A stretch of 55,139 nt of DNA. Source: Alphaproteobacteria bacterium (lineage in GTDB: Bacteria > Pseudomonadota > Alphaproteobacteria > Micavibrionales > Micavibrionaceae). Below the pieces are notes generated by a model, which worked only from the letters and a program-made list of their open reading frames with translations, was not told the DNA's origin and made no database searches. The stretch covers positions 1-55,139 of the forward strand of contig JAJFGW010000008.1 in assembly GCA_021775915.1 (NCBI GenBank), read 5' to 3'. The position numbers and the translations under genes were made by a program. How positions within the stretch are numbered: position 1 is the first letter of the stretch; each line of letters begins with the position of its first letter. Shown one piece after another: positions 1-8,163 of this stretch.

Positions 1-2
1 TG

Positions 3-131
3 CATATTACGATTATTTTCGGAGGTTTTTTCGGAGGCGGGCTTTTTCTTTTTATGGCGCTGAAAACTTTTGCCGATGCCGGTATGCATGTGCTGGAGCA
101 CCATTTATTTCAGACAGCAAAGGGAGAGTAA
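3..131 (+). CDS. C-terminal fragment of an unknown membrane protein
   Basis: An open frame enters from the left edge and runs about 42 codons to TAA. The first half is hydrophobic and rich in Gly and Phe, like the last membrane segment of an integral membrane protein. The tail is polar and His-rich (HVLEHHLFQ). The stop overlaps the next start as TAATG, so the two genes are probably translationally coupled. The visible part is too short to assign a family. Confidence 0.6.
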   Translation, partial: HITIIFGGFFGGGLFLFMALKTFADAGMHVLEHHLFQTAKGE

Positions 132-796
132 TGACAGGACAGCATGATGATATTGATCCTCTGATTGAGGAACTGGAAAAAATCAGTAACGACCCTTCCG
201 ATGATGAAGCAAACAGACGCTTTGCCGATACGCATGCCGCGCAGGTGGCGGCGCTTCTTGAGGAATTGCGTGGCTGGCGGGAGAGTGCCGATAAAAAACG
301 TCAAGGCGGCGGGCGCGTTATCGTTGAAGGCTATGATGAAGACAGTATGGAAGGTGCTTTTGCCGATGCGTTGAATAAAGCGGGGCATTTCTTTAATGAG
401 CACCATGATATTAGCATTACAGTGCTTGGTCTTGTGTCTTTACCGCGCGGCGGGCATCGCGCAACATTAGAGATTGATATTACGCCGCTTAGTTTTCGGT
501 TGACCGAACATCCGGCGTCGCTGGATGTGGAATTAAAGCGCGAACATAATCGTTCTTTCGCAAAATTCAGGAAAGAGGAAGACGCGCATTTAAAAGAGCT
601 GGTGCATGAGCATTTCCTTGAGACAACAGGCGGCGCGCCGCATGTACCGGATTATTTCCTTATTAATTTTACCGATGCCGATTTGCTTAATAACATGATC
701 GAAAAACAGTTTTTTAAAGCAGGGCATGAGGACAAAAAGATTCCGCGTCCGCCGCAGGTAAAAATACGCGTGATAAAACCGGAGAAGAAGAGGTGA
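131..796 (+). CDS. Hypothetical cytoplasmic protein coupled to a membrane protein
   Basis: A 221-residue protein I do not recognise. It has no signal peptide or membrane segment. Residues 1-60 are acidic and helical, and a basic linker (KKRQGGGR) leads into an alpha/beta region at about 64-130 starting VIVEGYDED. The C-terminus is charged and ends in basic residues. The start codon overlaps the preceding stop (TAATG), so the protein is probably made together with the upstream membrane protein and may be its cytosolic partner (inference from coupling only). It ends 5 bases before the convergent acs gene. Confidence 0.7.
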   Translation: MTGQHDDIDPLIEELEKISNDPSDDEANRRFADTHAAQVAALLEELRGWRESADKKRQGGGRVIVEGYDEDSMEGAFADALNKAGHFFNEHHDISITVLGLVSLPRGGHRATLEIDITPLSFRLTEHPASLDVELKREHNRSFAKFRKEEDAHLKELVHEHFLETTGGAPHVPDYFLINFTDADLLNNMIEKQFFKAGHEDKKIPRPPQVKIRVIKPEKKR

Positions 797-801
797 GAGT
801 T

Positions 802-2760
802 TTACCCGCGCCCTTTTATCAAGTCTTCAACCACTGCCGGGTCGGCGAGCGTTGAAGTGTCGCCGATAGAGTCTTCTTCGTTGGCGGCGATTTTGCGCAA
901 TATACGGCGCATGATTTTTCCAGACCTTGTTTTCGGCAATGAAGGTGCGAACTGAATGACATCAGGTGTCGCGATCGGGCCGATGATGGTACGTACGGTT
1001 TGTACGATTTCTTTTTGGATTTCGCTCGTGGCTTCCACACCGTCCATCAATGTGACATAGGCGTAAATCCCTTGCCCTTTGATGTCGTGCGGGAAACCGA
1101 CAACGGCGCTTTCGGCGACTTGTTCGTGTTCGTTAATCGCGCTTTCGACTTCGGCGGTGCCCATGCGGTGGCCGGAGACATTAATCACATCATCGACGCG
1201 GCCTGTGATCCAGTAATAACCGTCCTCATCGCGGCGGCAGCCGTCACCGGCAAAATACATATTATCAAACGTGCTGAAATAGGTCTGGGCAAAGCGCTCG
1301 TGGTTTTTGTAAAGCGTGCGCATTTGTCCCGGCCAGCTGTCCAGTAGCACGAGCGCGCCTTCGCAGGCGCCTTCGAGTATCTTGCCTTCATTATCAACAA
1401 TCGCGGGCTGCACACCGAAAAATGGTTTTGTCGCGCTGCCGGGTTTTGTGGTCGTCGCGCCGGGCAGCGGGGTGATCATGATGCCGCCGGTTTCGGTTTG
1501 CCACCATGTATCGACAATCGGGCAACGTTCGTTGCCGACAACGCTGTGATACCACATCCATGCTTCATGGTTAATCGGTTCGCCGACTGATCCCAGAATA
1601 CGCAGGGAGCTGCGCGATGTTTTTTTAACGGGCGCATCGCCATGTTGCAAAAGCGCGCGGATCGCTGTTGGTGCGGTGTAGAAAATATTGACCTTGTGCT
1701 TGTCAACAATGTTCCAGAAGCGTGAAACATCCGGGTAATTCGGCACGCCTTCGAACATTAACGTCGTCGCGCCATTGGCAAGTGGGCCGTAAACGATATA
1801 GCTGTGACCTGTGACCCAGCCAACGTCAGCCGTGCACCAATAAATTTCGCCGTCTTTGTAATCAAACACGATTTCATGGGTCAGGCTGGCATAGACCATA
1901 TAGCCGCCGGTGGTGTGCAAGACGCCTTTTGGTTTGCCGGTGGAGCCGCTGGTGTAAAGAATAAACAGAGGGTCTTCGGCATTCATTTGTTCGCACGCGC
2001 AATCATCGGATTGGTCATCGACCAGCTCATGCCACCAGACATCGCGGCTGTCATTCCAGCTAATTTCGCCGTCCATATGTTCAAGAACCAAAACCGTATG
2101 AACATCGGGGCAGGATTTAAGCGCTTCATCAACATTATTTTTGAGCGGTATTTTCTTGCCGCCGCGCACACCTTCATCGGCGGTGATCACAATGCCGGAG
2201 TCGCAGTCCAGAATTCGGTCACGCAAACTGTCCGGTGAAAAGCCGCCAAAGACAACGGAATGAACCGCGCCGATCCGGGCGCAGGCGAGCATGGCGTAAG
2301 TGGCCTCAGGAACCATCGGCATATAAATTGTAACGCGATCACCTTTTTTTATGCCGCGGCTTTTAAGCGCATTGGCAAGGCGGGAGACTTCATCTTTTAG
2401 CTCACTATAGGTAATTTTGGTGTCGTTATTCGGATCATCACTCTCCCAGATAATCGCGGTCTGGTCAGCGCGGTCTGATAAATGGCGGTCAACACAATTG
2501 TAACAAGCATTTAGTACGCCATCTTCATACCACTTTATGTAGAGGTCATTTTTATCAAAGTTGGTGTTTTTGATTTTTTTTGGCATGCGGAACCAGTCAA
2601 TGCGCTGCGCCATGTCGCTCCAAAAACTGTCAGGGTCATCGATTGAGCGTTTGTATAATTCTTCGTAACGAGAGGCATCAATATGCGCGCTGGCAGAGAT
2701 GTCTTCTGCCGGTTCAAAAGTTTCAATCTGTGTGTTCATTTTTTCCGCTGCATTGGCCAT
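802..2760 (-). CDS. acs: Acetyl-CoA synthetase (AMP-forming)
   Basis: A 652-residue member of the ANL adenylating superfamily, the usual full length for Acs. It activates acetate with ATP to acetyl-AMP and transfers the acetyl group to CoA in the cytosol. Visible landmarks are the N-terminal Acs cap region ([16 protein letters not shown]), the nucleotide-binding loop [11 protein letters not shown], the [11 protein letters not shown] acetate/ATP motif, the YFAGDGC and [15 protein letters not shown] motifs, and the C-terminal [11 protein letters not shown]. Its Lys615 is the conserved lysine that is reversibly acetylated in this family, so post-translational control is plausible. An AGAG-type ribosome site (GGGAGAG) precedes the ATG. 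The gene is monocistronic here and converges on the 131-796 gene. Confidence 0.97.
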   Translation of the reverse strand: MANAAEKMNTQIETFEPAEDISASAHIDASRYEELYKRSIDDPDSFWSDMAQRIDWFRMPKKIKNTNFDKNDLYIKWYEDGVLNACYNCVDRHLSDRADQTAIIWESDDPNNDTKITYSELKDEVSRLANALKSRGIKKGDRVTIYMPMVPEATYAMLACARIGAVHSVVFGGFSPDSLRDRILDCDSGIVITADEGVRGGKKIPLKNNVDEALKSCPDVHTVLVLEHMDGEISWNDSRDVWWHELVDDQSDDCACEQMNAEDPLFILYTSGSTGKPKGVLHTTGGYMVYASLTHEIVFDYKDGEIYWCTADVGWVTGHSYIVYGPLANGATTLMFEGVPNYPDVSRFWNIVDKHKVNIFYTAPTAIRALLQHGDAPVKKTSRSSLRILGSVGEPINHEAWMWYHSVVGNERCPIVDTWWQTETGGIMITPLPGATTTKPGSATKPFFGVQPAIVDNEGKILEGACEGALVLLDSWPGQMRTLYKNHERFAQTYFSTFDNMYFAGDGCRRDEDGYYWITGRVDDVINVSGHRMGTAEVESAINEHEQVAESAVVGFPHDIKGQGIYAYVTLMDGVEATSEIQKEIVQTVRTIIGPIATPDVIQFAPSLPKTRSGKIMRRILRKIAANEEDSIGDTSTLADPAVVEDLIKGRG

Positions 2761-2934
2761 GTGAACTCTCCCTTTTGTGTCATTAATTTTTTATGAGTCT
2801 TAGCATGGAGATGAGTAAGGAACAAGGAGTCCGCCGCAAAACATAAAATAATATGAAAATAAACTTGCATATTTATGGGAATTGATATACAAGAATGCCC
2901 TAGTTTTTAAGTTTGGCTCTGGAAGAAGTATAAA

Positions 2935-3672
2935 ATGATGTTTTCAAAGGTGTTTAATAGCAAGGCAAGAGGCTGGATCGCTTGTTTTGCATTGGCTGTT
3001 ATGTCGACGGGCTGCATTAGCATGCCATCGCCAACTGTTGGTTTTAAAAAGGACGGCAGAACGGAAATTGCGCAGCAACTTTTGTCGGTGGCCAAAACCG
3101 GGCAAAAAGTTATTCATGGTTATGATCCCTGCAAACTCCTTGTTTCAGAAATTGGTGTTTCCAAATTTTCTGAAATCATAGCTGCCGGTACGGGGACGGC
3201 TTATGGTCTGACTTATGGGACGACGGCAAATCATGAGAAGGCGACAGCGGCCAGCTCGGCTGTTTTCCCAATCGCCTATATAGCGGCCATGGTGCAGTCG
3301 CAAAGAGAGATTGATGAAAAGCATCGTAATTGCGCTATTTCCAGCGGTCAGGAAACAATTCTGACCCTTGATTTTTACCTGACGAATAATAAGGCGCTAT
3401 TTCCCGGCAAAGAAGTGAAAAAGGCCAATGAAATTGACAGATTTTTAAAATTTGTGGCAAGCAACTGGTATGACGGTAAAAAAATTAGGGTGGCAGCAGC
3501 CAAAATCGGTAGAAATACAAACTCTGAGGTCGGTAATACCATTACGAGTTTAATAATGTCCGGTAAAAAACCTTCCGCCAAAGAAGTAAATTCATGCGCC
3601 TATATGAGAGAAACGACAAAGAACAACGGCGACTATGTTCTTGAACACATTAAGTGCCCAGATTTAAAATAA
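2935..3672 (+). CDS. Putative lipoprotein of unknown function
   Basis: A 245-residue protein with a lipoprotein signal: a basic N-terminus, a hydrophobic stretch at about 13-25, and a lipobox-like AVMSTGC with the candidate acylated Cys near residue 27. The mature part has a Gly/Ala-rich segment (about 80-120: AAGTGTAYGLTYGTTANHEK and following) that could be a membrane-associated helix pair, then a polar C-terminal domain. Two adjacent ATGs (2935, 2938) are possible, with AGAAG upstream. Its 3' end overlaps the convergent EVE-domain gene by 23 bases. I recognise no family. Confidence 0.75.
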   Translation: MMFSKVFNSKARGWIACFALAVMSTGCISMPSPTVGFKKDGRTEIAQQLLSVAKTGQKVIHGYDPCKLLVSEIGVSKFSEIIAAGTGTAYGLTYGTTANHEKATAASSAVFPIAYIAAMVQSQREIDEKHRNCAISSGQETILTLDFYLTNNKALFPGKEVKKANEIDRFLKFVASNWYDGKKIRVAAAKIGRNTNSEVGNTITSLIMSGKKPSAKEVNSCAYMRETTKNNGDYVLEHIKCPDLK

Positions 3673-4054
3673 ATTCCCATTCATCGATGGTGACCGGTGC
3701 AACAGAAAGCCGTGACTGGCGGATGATGGCCATGTCTTGCAGTTCCGGGGTGTCTTTGATTTGTTTTAAGGTGACGGGGGCTTTAAGGGGCTTTACGACT
3801 TTGACATCAACCATGCCAAAGCGGCCTTTTTCATCGCTGGGGTCGGGGTAATATTTTTTGACGACTTCGACAATACCGACGATTTCTTTGCCTTCATTGG
3901 AATGATAGAAAAAACATTGATCACCAAGCGCCATGGCTTTCATGTTGTTCGCGGCCTGATAATTACGCACGCCGTCCCATTCGGTGACGCTGTCTTTTAC
4001 CTGATCGTCCCACGACCATTTATAGGGTTCTGATTTTATAAGCCAGTAATTCAT
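3650..4054 (-). CDS. EVE domain-containing protein (THYN1-like)
   Basis: A 134-residue single-domain protein starting MNYWLIKSEPYKWSWDD, the signature opening of the EVE/THYN1 family. Other family landmarks are WDGVRNYQAANNMKAM, GDQCFFYHSNEGKEIVGIVEV and a C-terminal VTIDEWEFI. The fold is PUA-like and related to YTH/ASCH readers of modified bases; EVE proteins are proposed to bind modified cytosine and are often found near restriction or defence genes. Its ATG overlaps the stop of the upstream small membrane protein gene by 4 bases (ATGA), so it is the last gene of a four-gene operon. The 3' end overlaps the convergent lipoprotein gene. The biological target is unknown. Confidence 0.93.
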   Translation of the reverse strand: MNYWLIKSEPYKWSWDDQVKDSVTEWDGVRNYQAANNMKAMALGDQCFFYHSNEGKEIVGIVEVVKKYYPDPSDEKGRFGMVDVKVVKPLKAPVTLKQIKDTPELQDMAIIRQSRLSVAPVTIDEWEFILNLGT

Positions 4055-4287
4055 GAAAGAAATTTGAAATGTCTTGCCATATCATTCGAAGCTTCGTGAA
4101 TGACTCCGGGCAGCCTTTCTATAGTCTTGGAGAGTGAGTCGCCGGTCGTTATCATGGATAGGGGAACAGCAAGCGGCGATACGATTGCGAAAGCAGATAG
4201 GGCGACCGCATAAAGGGGTGCATAAATAAAATTACTTCCGACATCTTTTGCAACATTTTTAAAGTCTTTTGAAACGGTTACGTTCAT
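4051..4287 (-). CDS. Small hydrophobic protein, paralogue A of a tandem trio
   Basis: A 78-residue protein: a soluble N-terminus (SKDFKNVAKDVGSNF) followed by one long hydrophobic stretch (about residues 21-45), then a short polar helix. It shares its N-terminal pattern, (I/V)S-(N/K)-(D/E)F-(K/Q)-x-x-AKD, and overall layout with the next two upstream genes, so the three arose by tandem duplication. AGAGGG lies upstream of the ATG. The stop overlaps the EVE gene start (ATGA). Function unknown; likely inner-membrane associated. Confidence 0.7.
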   Translation of the reverse strand: MNVTVSKDFKNVAKDVGSNFIYAPLYAVALSAFAIVSPLAVPLSMITTGDSLSKTIERLPGVIHEASNDMARHFKFLS

Positions 4288-4302
4288 AACGAATACCCTC
4301 TT

Positions 4303-4533
4303 TTAAAGCCTTAGTTTGCCGACCAGGCCATCCACTATCTCTCTTGTAAATTCAACAGAGAATTCGGGTACATCTTTTATTACTTTAAGAAACGGCTCCC
4401 CTTCTTTTTTGGCATAACCTGCCGCCGCAACGGACATCAGGAGTGCTACGAAAGGCAGCAGGGGCGCAGAAATGAAATTCCACCCGACATCTTTTGCGAT
4501 GTTTTTAAAATCATTCGAAATATTATCTCTCAT
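4303..4533 (-). CDS. Small hydrophobic protein, paralogue B of a tandem trio
   Basis: A 76-residue protein starting MRDNISNDFKNIAKDVGWNF, with one hydrophobic segment (about residues 20-40: SAPLLPFVALLMSVAAAGYA) and an amphipathic C-terminal helix. The N-terminal 18 residues closely match paralogue A (4051-4287) and more loosely paralogue C (4627-4884). A good ribosome site, AAGGAGATTAACC before ATG, sets the start. It is separated from paralogue A by 15 bases and is evidently in the same transcript. No known domain recognised. Confidence 0.7.
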   Translation of the reverse strand: MRDNISNDFKNIAKDVGWNFISAPLLPFVALLMSVAAAGYAKKEGEPFLKVIKDVPEFSVEFTREIVDGLVGKLRL

Positions 4534-4626
4534 GGTTAATCTCCTTTATTAACATATGGCAGAAATATACTGCGTTTACATATTGCCAGTCAAGGAAATA
4601 ATACCTGAAATATTAATCAAAGGAAA

Positions 4627-4884
4627 TTAGTTTATTTTATTTTCGGGGGGGGCAATAACAAGCTTATCCAGCGCGTCTTTTGTGAAGTCCTGAATGGTTT
4701 TGGGCAGACCTTTACCTTCTATTTCGTCTCGCAGTTCCATGTCTATCATGCTCATAAATCCAAAGGCGACCGATAGCGGGATAAAAGCCAGCGTGAGGGT
4801 TCCAGCATAAAGGGACTTATAGAGGAGGCCGTGATTATCATCTTTTGCGCTGGTTTGGAACTCGTTTGAAATACTATCTCTCAT
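4627..4884 (-). CDS. Small hydrophobic protein, paralogue C of a tandem trio
   Basis: An 85-residue protein when started at the ATG at 4884. An in-frame ATG 36 bases upstream exists, but only 4884 has a well-placed ribosome site (AAGAGGAGATTCTCT) and it aligns with paralogue B (MRDSISNEF versus MRDNISNDF). The middle is hydrophobic (about residues 25-47, with TLTLAFIPLSVAFGFM) and the C-terminus is charged (DFTKDALDKLVI). It is the most divergent of the three copies and the first gene of the operon that ends in the EVE-domain gene. Function unknown. Confidence 0.68.
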   Translation of the reverse strand: MRDSISNEFQTSAKDDNHGLLYKSLYAGTLTLAFIPLSVAFGFMSMIDMELRDEIEGKGLPKTIQDFTKDALDKLVIAPPENKIN

Positions 4885-4918
4885 AGAGAATCTCCTCTTA
4901 ATTAATTTATATACAATC

Positions 4919-4934
4919 ATATATCGTTATATAT
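4919..4934. promoter_or_regulatory. AT-rich inverted repeat upstream of the small-protein/EVE operon
   Basis: ATATAT-CGTT-ATATAT sits about 35-50 bases upstream of the first gene of the leftward operon, inside a very AT-rich stretch that is the only room for its promoter. It could be part of the promoter or an operator; ATATAT is self-complementary, so chance symmetry is possible. Confidence 0.3.
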
Positions 4935-4993
4935 AAAAAGTAAAGGAGAGTAAGCATCCGGGGTGACGAAGGTTTAATTCTTAACGAAAAAAA

Positions 4994-5992
4994 TTACTGC
5001 CCTTCTGGTCTTAGGGGGCGATCTAACATATCTTCGATACAGTCATTGACGCTGATATTTTCGCCAACGCATTTATGGACGATTTCGGCGATCGGCATAT
5101 CGACCGCATGTTTTTGGGCCATGGTCATGAGCGCTTTTGCAGTATGTACGCCTTCGGTCACGGCAATACCCTTGCGGTCATTCATGATGTCGTCCAGATT
5201 TTTTCCTTCCCCTAACATCACGCCGAGCGAGTAATTGCGTGATTGCATGGAGGAACAAGTCAGCATCAAATCGCCTACTCCGCACATACCCATCAGTGTT
5301 TCTTTCTTTGCGCCCATGGCAGAGGCTAGCCTTCCCATCTCAGCCAAACCGCGTGTCATCAGGGCAGCGCGGGCGCTTTCGCCCATATTCCGGCCCATAA
5401 CAATACCGCAGGCAATGGCGACAACGTTTTTAACCGCGCCGCCAATTTGGGCGCCAACAAGATCATCGGTGATGTAGGGGCGCAAATGTTTGCTGGATAG
5501 TCCTTCGCGGATTTCCTGCGCGACGTCTTTATCGTGGGCGGCAATGGTCACGGCGCTGGGCAGGCCGCGCACAATTTCTGCGGCAAAAGTCGGGCCTGTT
5601 AAAATAGCAACGGTGGCGCCCGGCACTTCTTCTTCGGCCACTTGCGACATCAGAAGACCGCTTTTTAATTCTATGCCTTTGGAGCAGAGCACAACGGGTT
5701 TGCCTTCGGCTATATCGCCTTTGAGCGATTCTAGTGTGCTGCGCACATGCTGTGCCGGGGTCACGACCAGCAGGGTGTCGCAATCAGCGGTGCGCGACAT
5801 ACTGTCGGTCGCTTCAATATTTGTGCTGAGCGGAATGCCGGGCATAAAGGGCTTATTTTCATGGGTGCTGTTGATTGCCGCAACGACTTCGGGTTCCCGC
5901 GCCCAGAGGAGAATTTCTTTACCGCCAAGGGCAAGACATTGTGCTAACGCCGTACCCCAGGCCCCGGCCCCTATAATACCTATTTTTTGCAT
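4994..5992 (-). CDS. gpsA: NAD(P)-dependent glycerol-3-phosphate dehydrogenase
   Basis: A 332-residue enzyme of normal length that reduces dihydroxyacetone phosphate to sn-glycerol-3-phosphate for phospholipid synthesis in the cytosol. The N-terminal dinucleotide-binding loop is IGAGAWGTALA. Further conserved blocks are CSKGIE, ILTGPTFAAEI, and GAVKNVVAIACGI with the catalytic lysine region. The substrate-side block is GVGDLMLTCSS, followed by the usual SRN. The gene begins inside the end of tsaD (13-base overlap), so the two are co-translated. The tsaD-gpsA pairing is common in alphaproteobacteria. Confidence 0.97.
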   Translation of the reverse strand: MQKIGIIGAGAWGTALAQCLALGGKEILLWAREPEVVAAINSTHENKPFMPGIPLSTNIEATDSMSRTADCDTLLVVTPAQHVRSTLESLKGDIAEGKPVVLCSKGIELKSGLLMSQVAEEEVPGATVAILTGPTFAAEIVRGLPSAVTIAAHDKDVAQEIREGLSSKHLRPYITDDLVGAQIGGAVKNVVAIACGIVMGRNMGESARAALMTRGLAEMGRLASAMGAKKETLMGMCGVGDLMLTCSSMQSRNYSLGVMLGEGKNLDDIMNDRKGIAVTEGVHTAKALMTMAQKHAVDMPIAEIVHKCVGENISVNDCIEDMLDRPLRPEGQ

Positions 5993-7071
5993 GAAGAACT
6001 CTTACTCTTTCTGTTTAATTCTGAATCCTGATCAAGTGGCCAGCGCGGTTTTGCCGCAATATCCAGCGTATCTGTCATTCCTTTTTTCAGTCGCTCTATA
6101 CCTGCCCAGGCGATCATGGCCCCGTTATCGGAACAAAGTGCCGCAGGAGGAGCAATAAAGGACATCTCGTGCCTATTCGTCAAGGTCTTTAATGTATTGC
6201 GTACAGCTCCATTGGCGGCAACGCCGCCGCTGATAACAAGTGTAGGGGTATTTGTTTTATTGCCGTATGTATCCAGAAAGCGCGTAATTGCCCCTTCGCA
6301 GCGATCGTTGAGTATGGCGCATACGGTATGTTCAAACGCGCAGGCCAGTGCGTTAACGTCTTCTCTGCGCAGCGCGCCTTTCGGTAGTTTGTCAACATGA
6401 GTGCGCACCGCTGTTTTAAGGCCGGAAAAAGAAAAATCGCACCCGGCACGGCCTTTTAAAGGCACTGGCAAGGGAAAGCGTTTTATGGCTGCTGCTGGAT
6501 CAGCGCATTGCGCGGCGGCGCGTTCAAGCTCCGGTCCGCCGGGATAAGGCAACCCCATCAGCTTGGCCGATTTATCAAAACATTCGCCCAAAGCATCATC
6601 AATCGTGGTGCCCCAGAGTTTGTATTGTCCAATATCTTCAGCGACCAGAATTTGTGTATGACCGCCGGAAACGAGCAGCAGGAGATAGGGGAACGCGACT
6701 TTATCGGTCAAGCGCGGGGTCAAAGCATGGGCTTCAAGGTGGTTGACGGCGATAAAGGGCAGATCATGCGCGGCAGCAATCGCCTTGCCCGCCATCATCC
6801 CGACCATGACTCCGCCGATCAGGCCGGGGCCGCAGGTCGCGGCGACGCCGTCGAGCTCATACGCTTCAAGATTGGCATCTTCAAGCGCGGCCTTAATCAG
6901 GGTGTGGAGGTGGGTGAGATGCGCGCGCGCGGCGATTTCCGGCACAACCCCACCAAAAGCACGGTGTTCGTCAAGTTGACTAAGAACCAGATTGGACAAT
7001 ATAGCGCCGTCATCATCAACAACAGACGCTGCTGTTTCATCGCAGGATGTTTCTATACCAAGAATTTTCAT
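5980..7071 (-). CDS. tsaD: tRNA N6-adenosine threonylcarbamoyltransferase
   Basis: A 363-residue Kae1/TsaD protein. With TsaB and TsaE it transfers threonylcarbamoyl from TC-AMP to A37 of ANN-decoding tRNAs. Landmarks are the N-terminal LGIETSCDET, the block VPEIAARAH, metal-ligand histidines His111 and His115 in VNHLEAH, the LVSGGHTQ nucleotide motif and the C-terminal CSDNGAMIAWAG. It lies 39 bases downstream of the secreted-protein operon and overlaps gpsA by 13 bases. The C-terminal tail after about residue 345 is basic and divergent. Confidence 0.97.
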   Translation of the reverse strand: MKILGIETSCDETAASVVDDDGAILSNLVLSQLDEHRAFGGVVPEIAARAHLTHLHTLIKAALEDANLEAYELDGVAATCGPGLIGGVMVGMMAGKAIAAAHDLPFIAVNHLEAHALTPRLTDKVAFPYLLLLVSGGHTQILVAEDIGQYKLWGTTIDDALGECFDKSAKLMGLPYPGGPELERAAAQCADPAAAIKRFPLPVPLKGRAGCDFSFSGLKTAVRTHVDKLPKGALRREDVNALACAFEHTVCAILNDRCEGAITRFLDTYGNKTNTPTLVISGGVAANGAVRNTLKTLTNRHEMSFIAPPAALCSDNGAMIAWAGIERLKKGMTDTLDIAAKPRWPLDQDSELNRKSKSSSCKK

Positions 7072-7110
7072 GATGTTTGTATATAGCGCCAGCGCGGTAA
7101 AAACAAATTT

Positions 7111-8151
7111 TTACGGCGCAATCCAATCCGTGCCATCACAGAATTGCATAGCGGGGTCGCTGCTAGATGATGTTCCTGACCATACAAGTGCAATACTGCC
7201 ATCGCCACCTGAGGCGCCGCTGCCGCCTGCTCCGCCTGCTGTGGAAGAAGAATTGCTGGTTTCAACAAGATCTAAAAAGCCACTGCCGCCACCACCGCCA
7301 CCGCCATTAAAACCAGTGCCGCCGCCTTCTCCTCCACCGTAACCGCCGCCGCCGCCGCCGCCGGAATCAGAAAAATCACAATCACCACCACCGCCGCCGC
7401 CAATGCTATAGGTTGCATCTCCTGTACCGCCGGCTGTACCGGCGCAACTAGCATCGCCTACACCATTGTTGCCGGAATTCCCACCGGCTCCGCCACTACT
7501 GGCGCCTGTTCCACCTGTGCTGCCACTGCCACCATTGCCGGGGTCGGACCCTGTGCCATTGCTGCCGTTAACATTCAGACCACCGCCTGCGCCGCCGTCG
7601 TCACTGCCAGTTGAACCACCACCACCACCACCACCGGCGATGGAAAGCAGGGTTGCGTCATACTTTATGGCGCTGGCCGATCCGCCGCCGCCGCCGCCGC
7701 CGGCACTATTACCCTGACCACCGGAGGACGTGCCGCCGGCACCGTTGGGGCCTATGGCGCCGCCACCGCCTATATAAAGATTAAACGTGCCTGTTGCTGC
7801 TGGACTATAATCAAAAACGGTGCCACCACCGGCAGCGCCCTGACCGCTACCACCATCTCCACTACCACCGCCGCCGGCTTTAATTGTGACGGTCGCCGTA
7901 CAGCCAACTCTTGAAGAAGTAATGACAAGCGTATCTGTGCCTGGAGTTGTGTAGCTGTCAGTACCGGAACATGGCGCCCCGGCAGCGCCGCTATTGTAAC
8001 GAATAGAGCCTTCAAGGGCGCCGGAACAGGCGCGATTATCATAGCCCATCAGAACTGCGCCACCGGCAAAACTGCCCGATGTTTCCTGTGCCCCGGCCTT
8101 TAATGGCAAAAAGGCAAAGACAAAAAGTAAAATCATAAAACTGCGCGTCAT
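7111..8151 (-). CDS. Secreted glycine-rich protein (shared-frame family, member 3)
   Basis: 346 residues with a Sec signal peptide (about 1-21, ending LKAGAQ). Next comes a conserved N-flank (SFAGGAVLMGYDNRACSGAL and following), then about 250 residues dominated by Gly runs with scattered Ser, Asn and Asp, and a C-terminal MQFCDGTDW block. The N- and C-flanks match the two upstream genes. A short beta-like module (DTLVITSSRVGCTATVTIKA) leads into the Gly region, as in glycine-rich sheet domains of phage tail fibres and adhesins. The Gly runs are written in GGC/GGT/GGA codons, seen as CCGCC tracts on the plus strand. It is the last gene of a three-gene operon, 12 bases after member 2. Surface or matrix role inferred. 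Confidence 0.8.
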   Translation of the reverse strand: MTRSFMILLFVFAFLPLKAGAQETSGSFAGGAVLMGYDNRACSGALEGSIRYNSGAAGAPCSGTDSYTTPGTDTLVITSSRVGCTATVTIKAGGGGSGDGGSGQGAAGGGTVFDYSPAATGTFNLYIGGGGAIGPNGAGGTSSGGQGNSAGGGGGGGSASAIKYDATLLSIAGGGGGGGSTGSDDGGAGGGLNVNGSNGTGSDPGNGGSGSTGGTGASSGGAGGNSGNNGVGDASCAGTAGGTGDATYSIGGGGGGDCDFSDSGGGGGGGYGGGEGGGTGFNGGGGGGGSGFLDLVETSNSSSTAGGAGGSGASGGDGSIALVWSGTSSSSDPAMQFCDGTDWIAP

Positions 8152-8163
8152 GTCCTCGTCTCC

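Noticed and set aside
4627-4920. A start at 4920 for the third small membrane protein
   Set aside because: No ribosome site precedes it; 4884 has AAGAGGAG and aligns with the paralogues.
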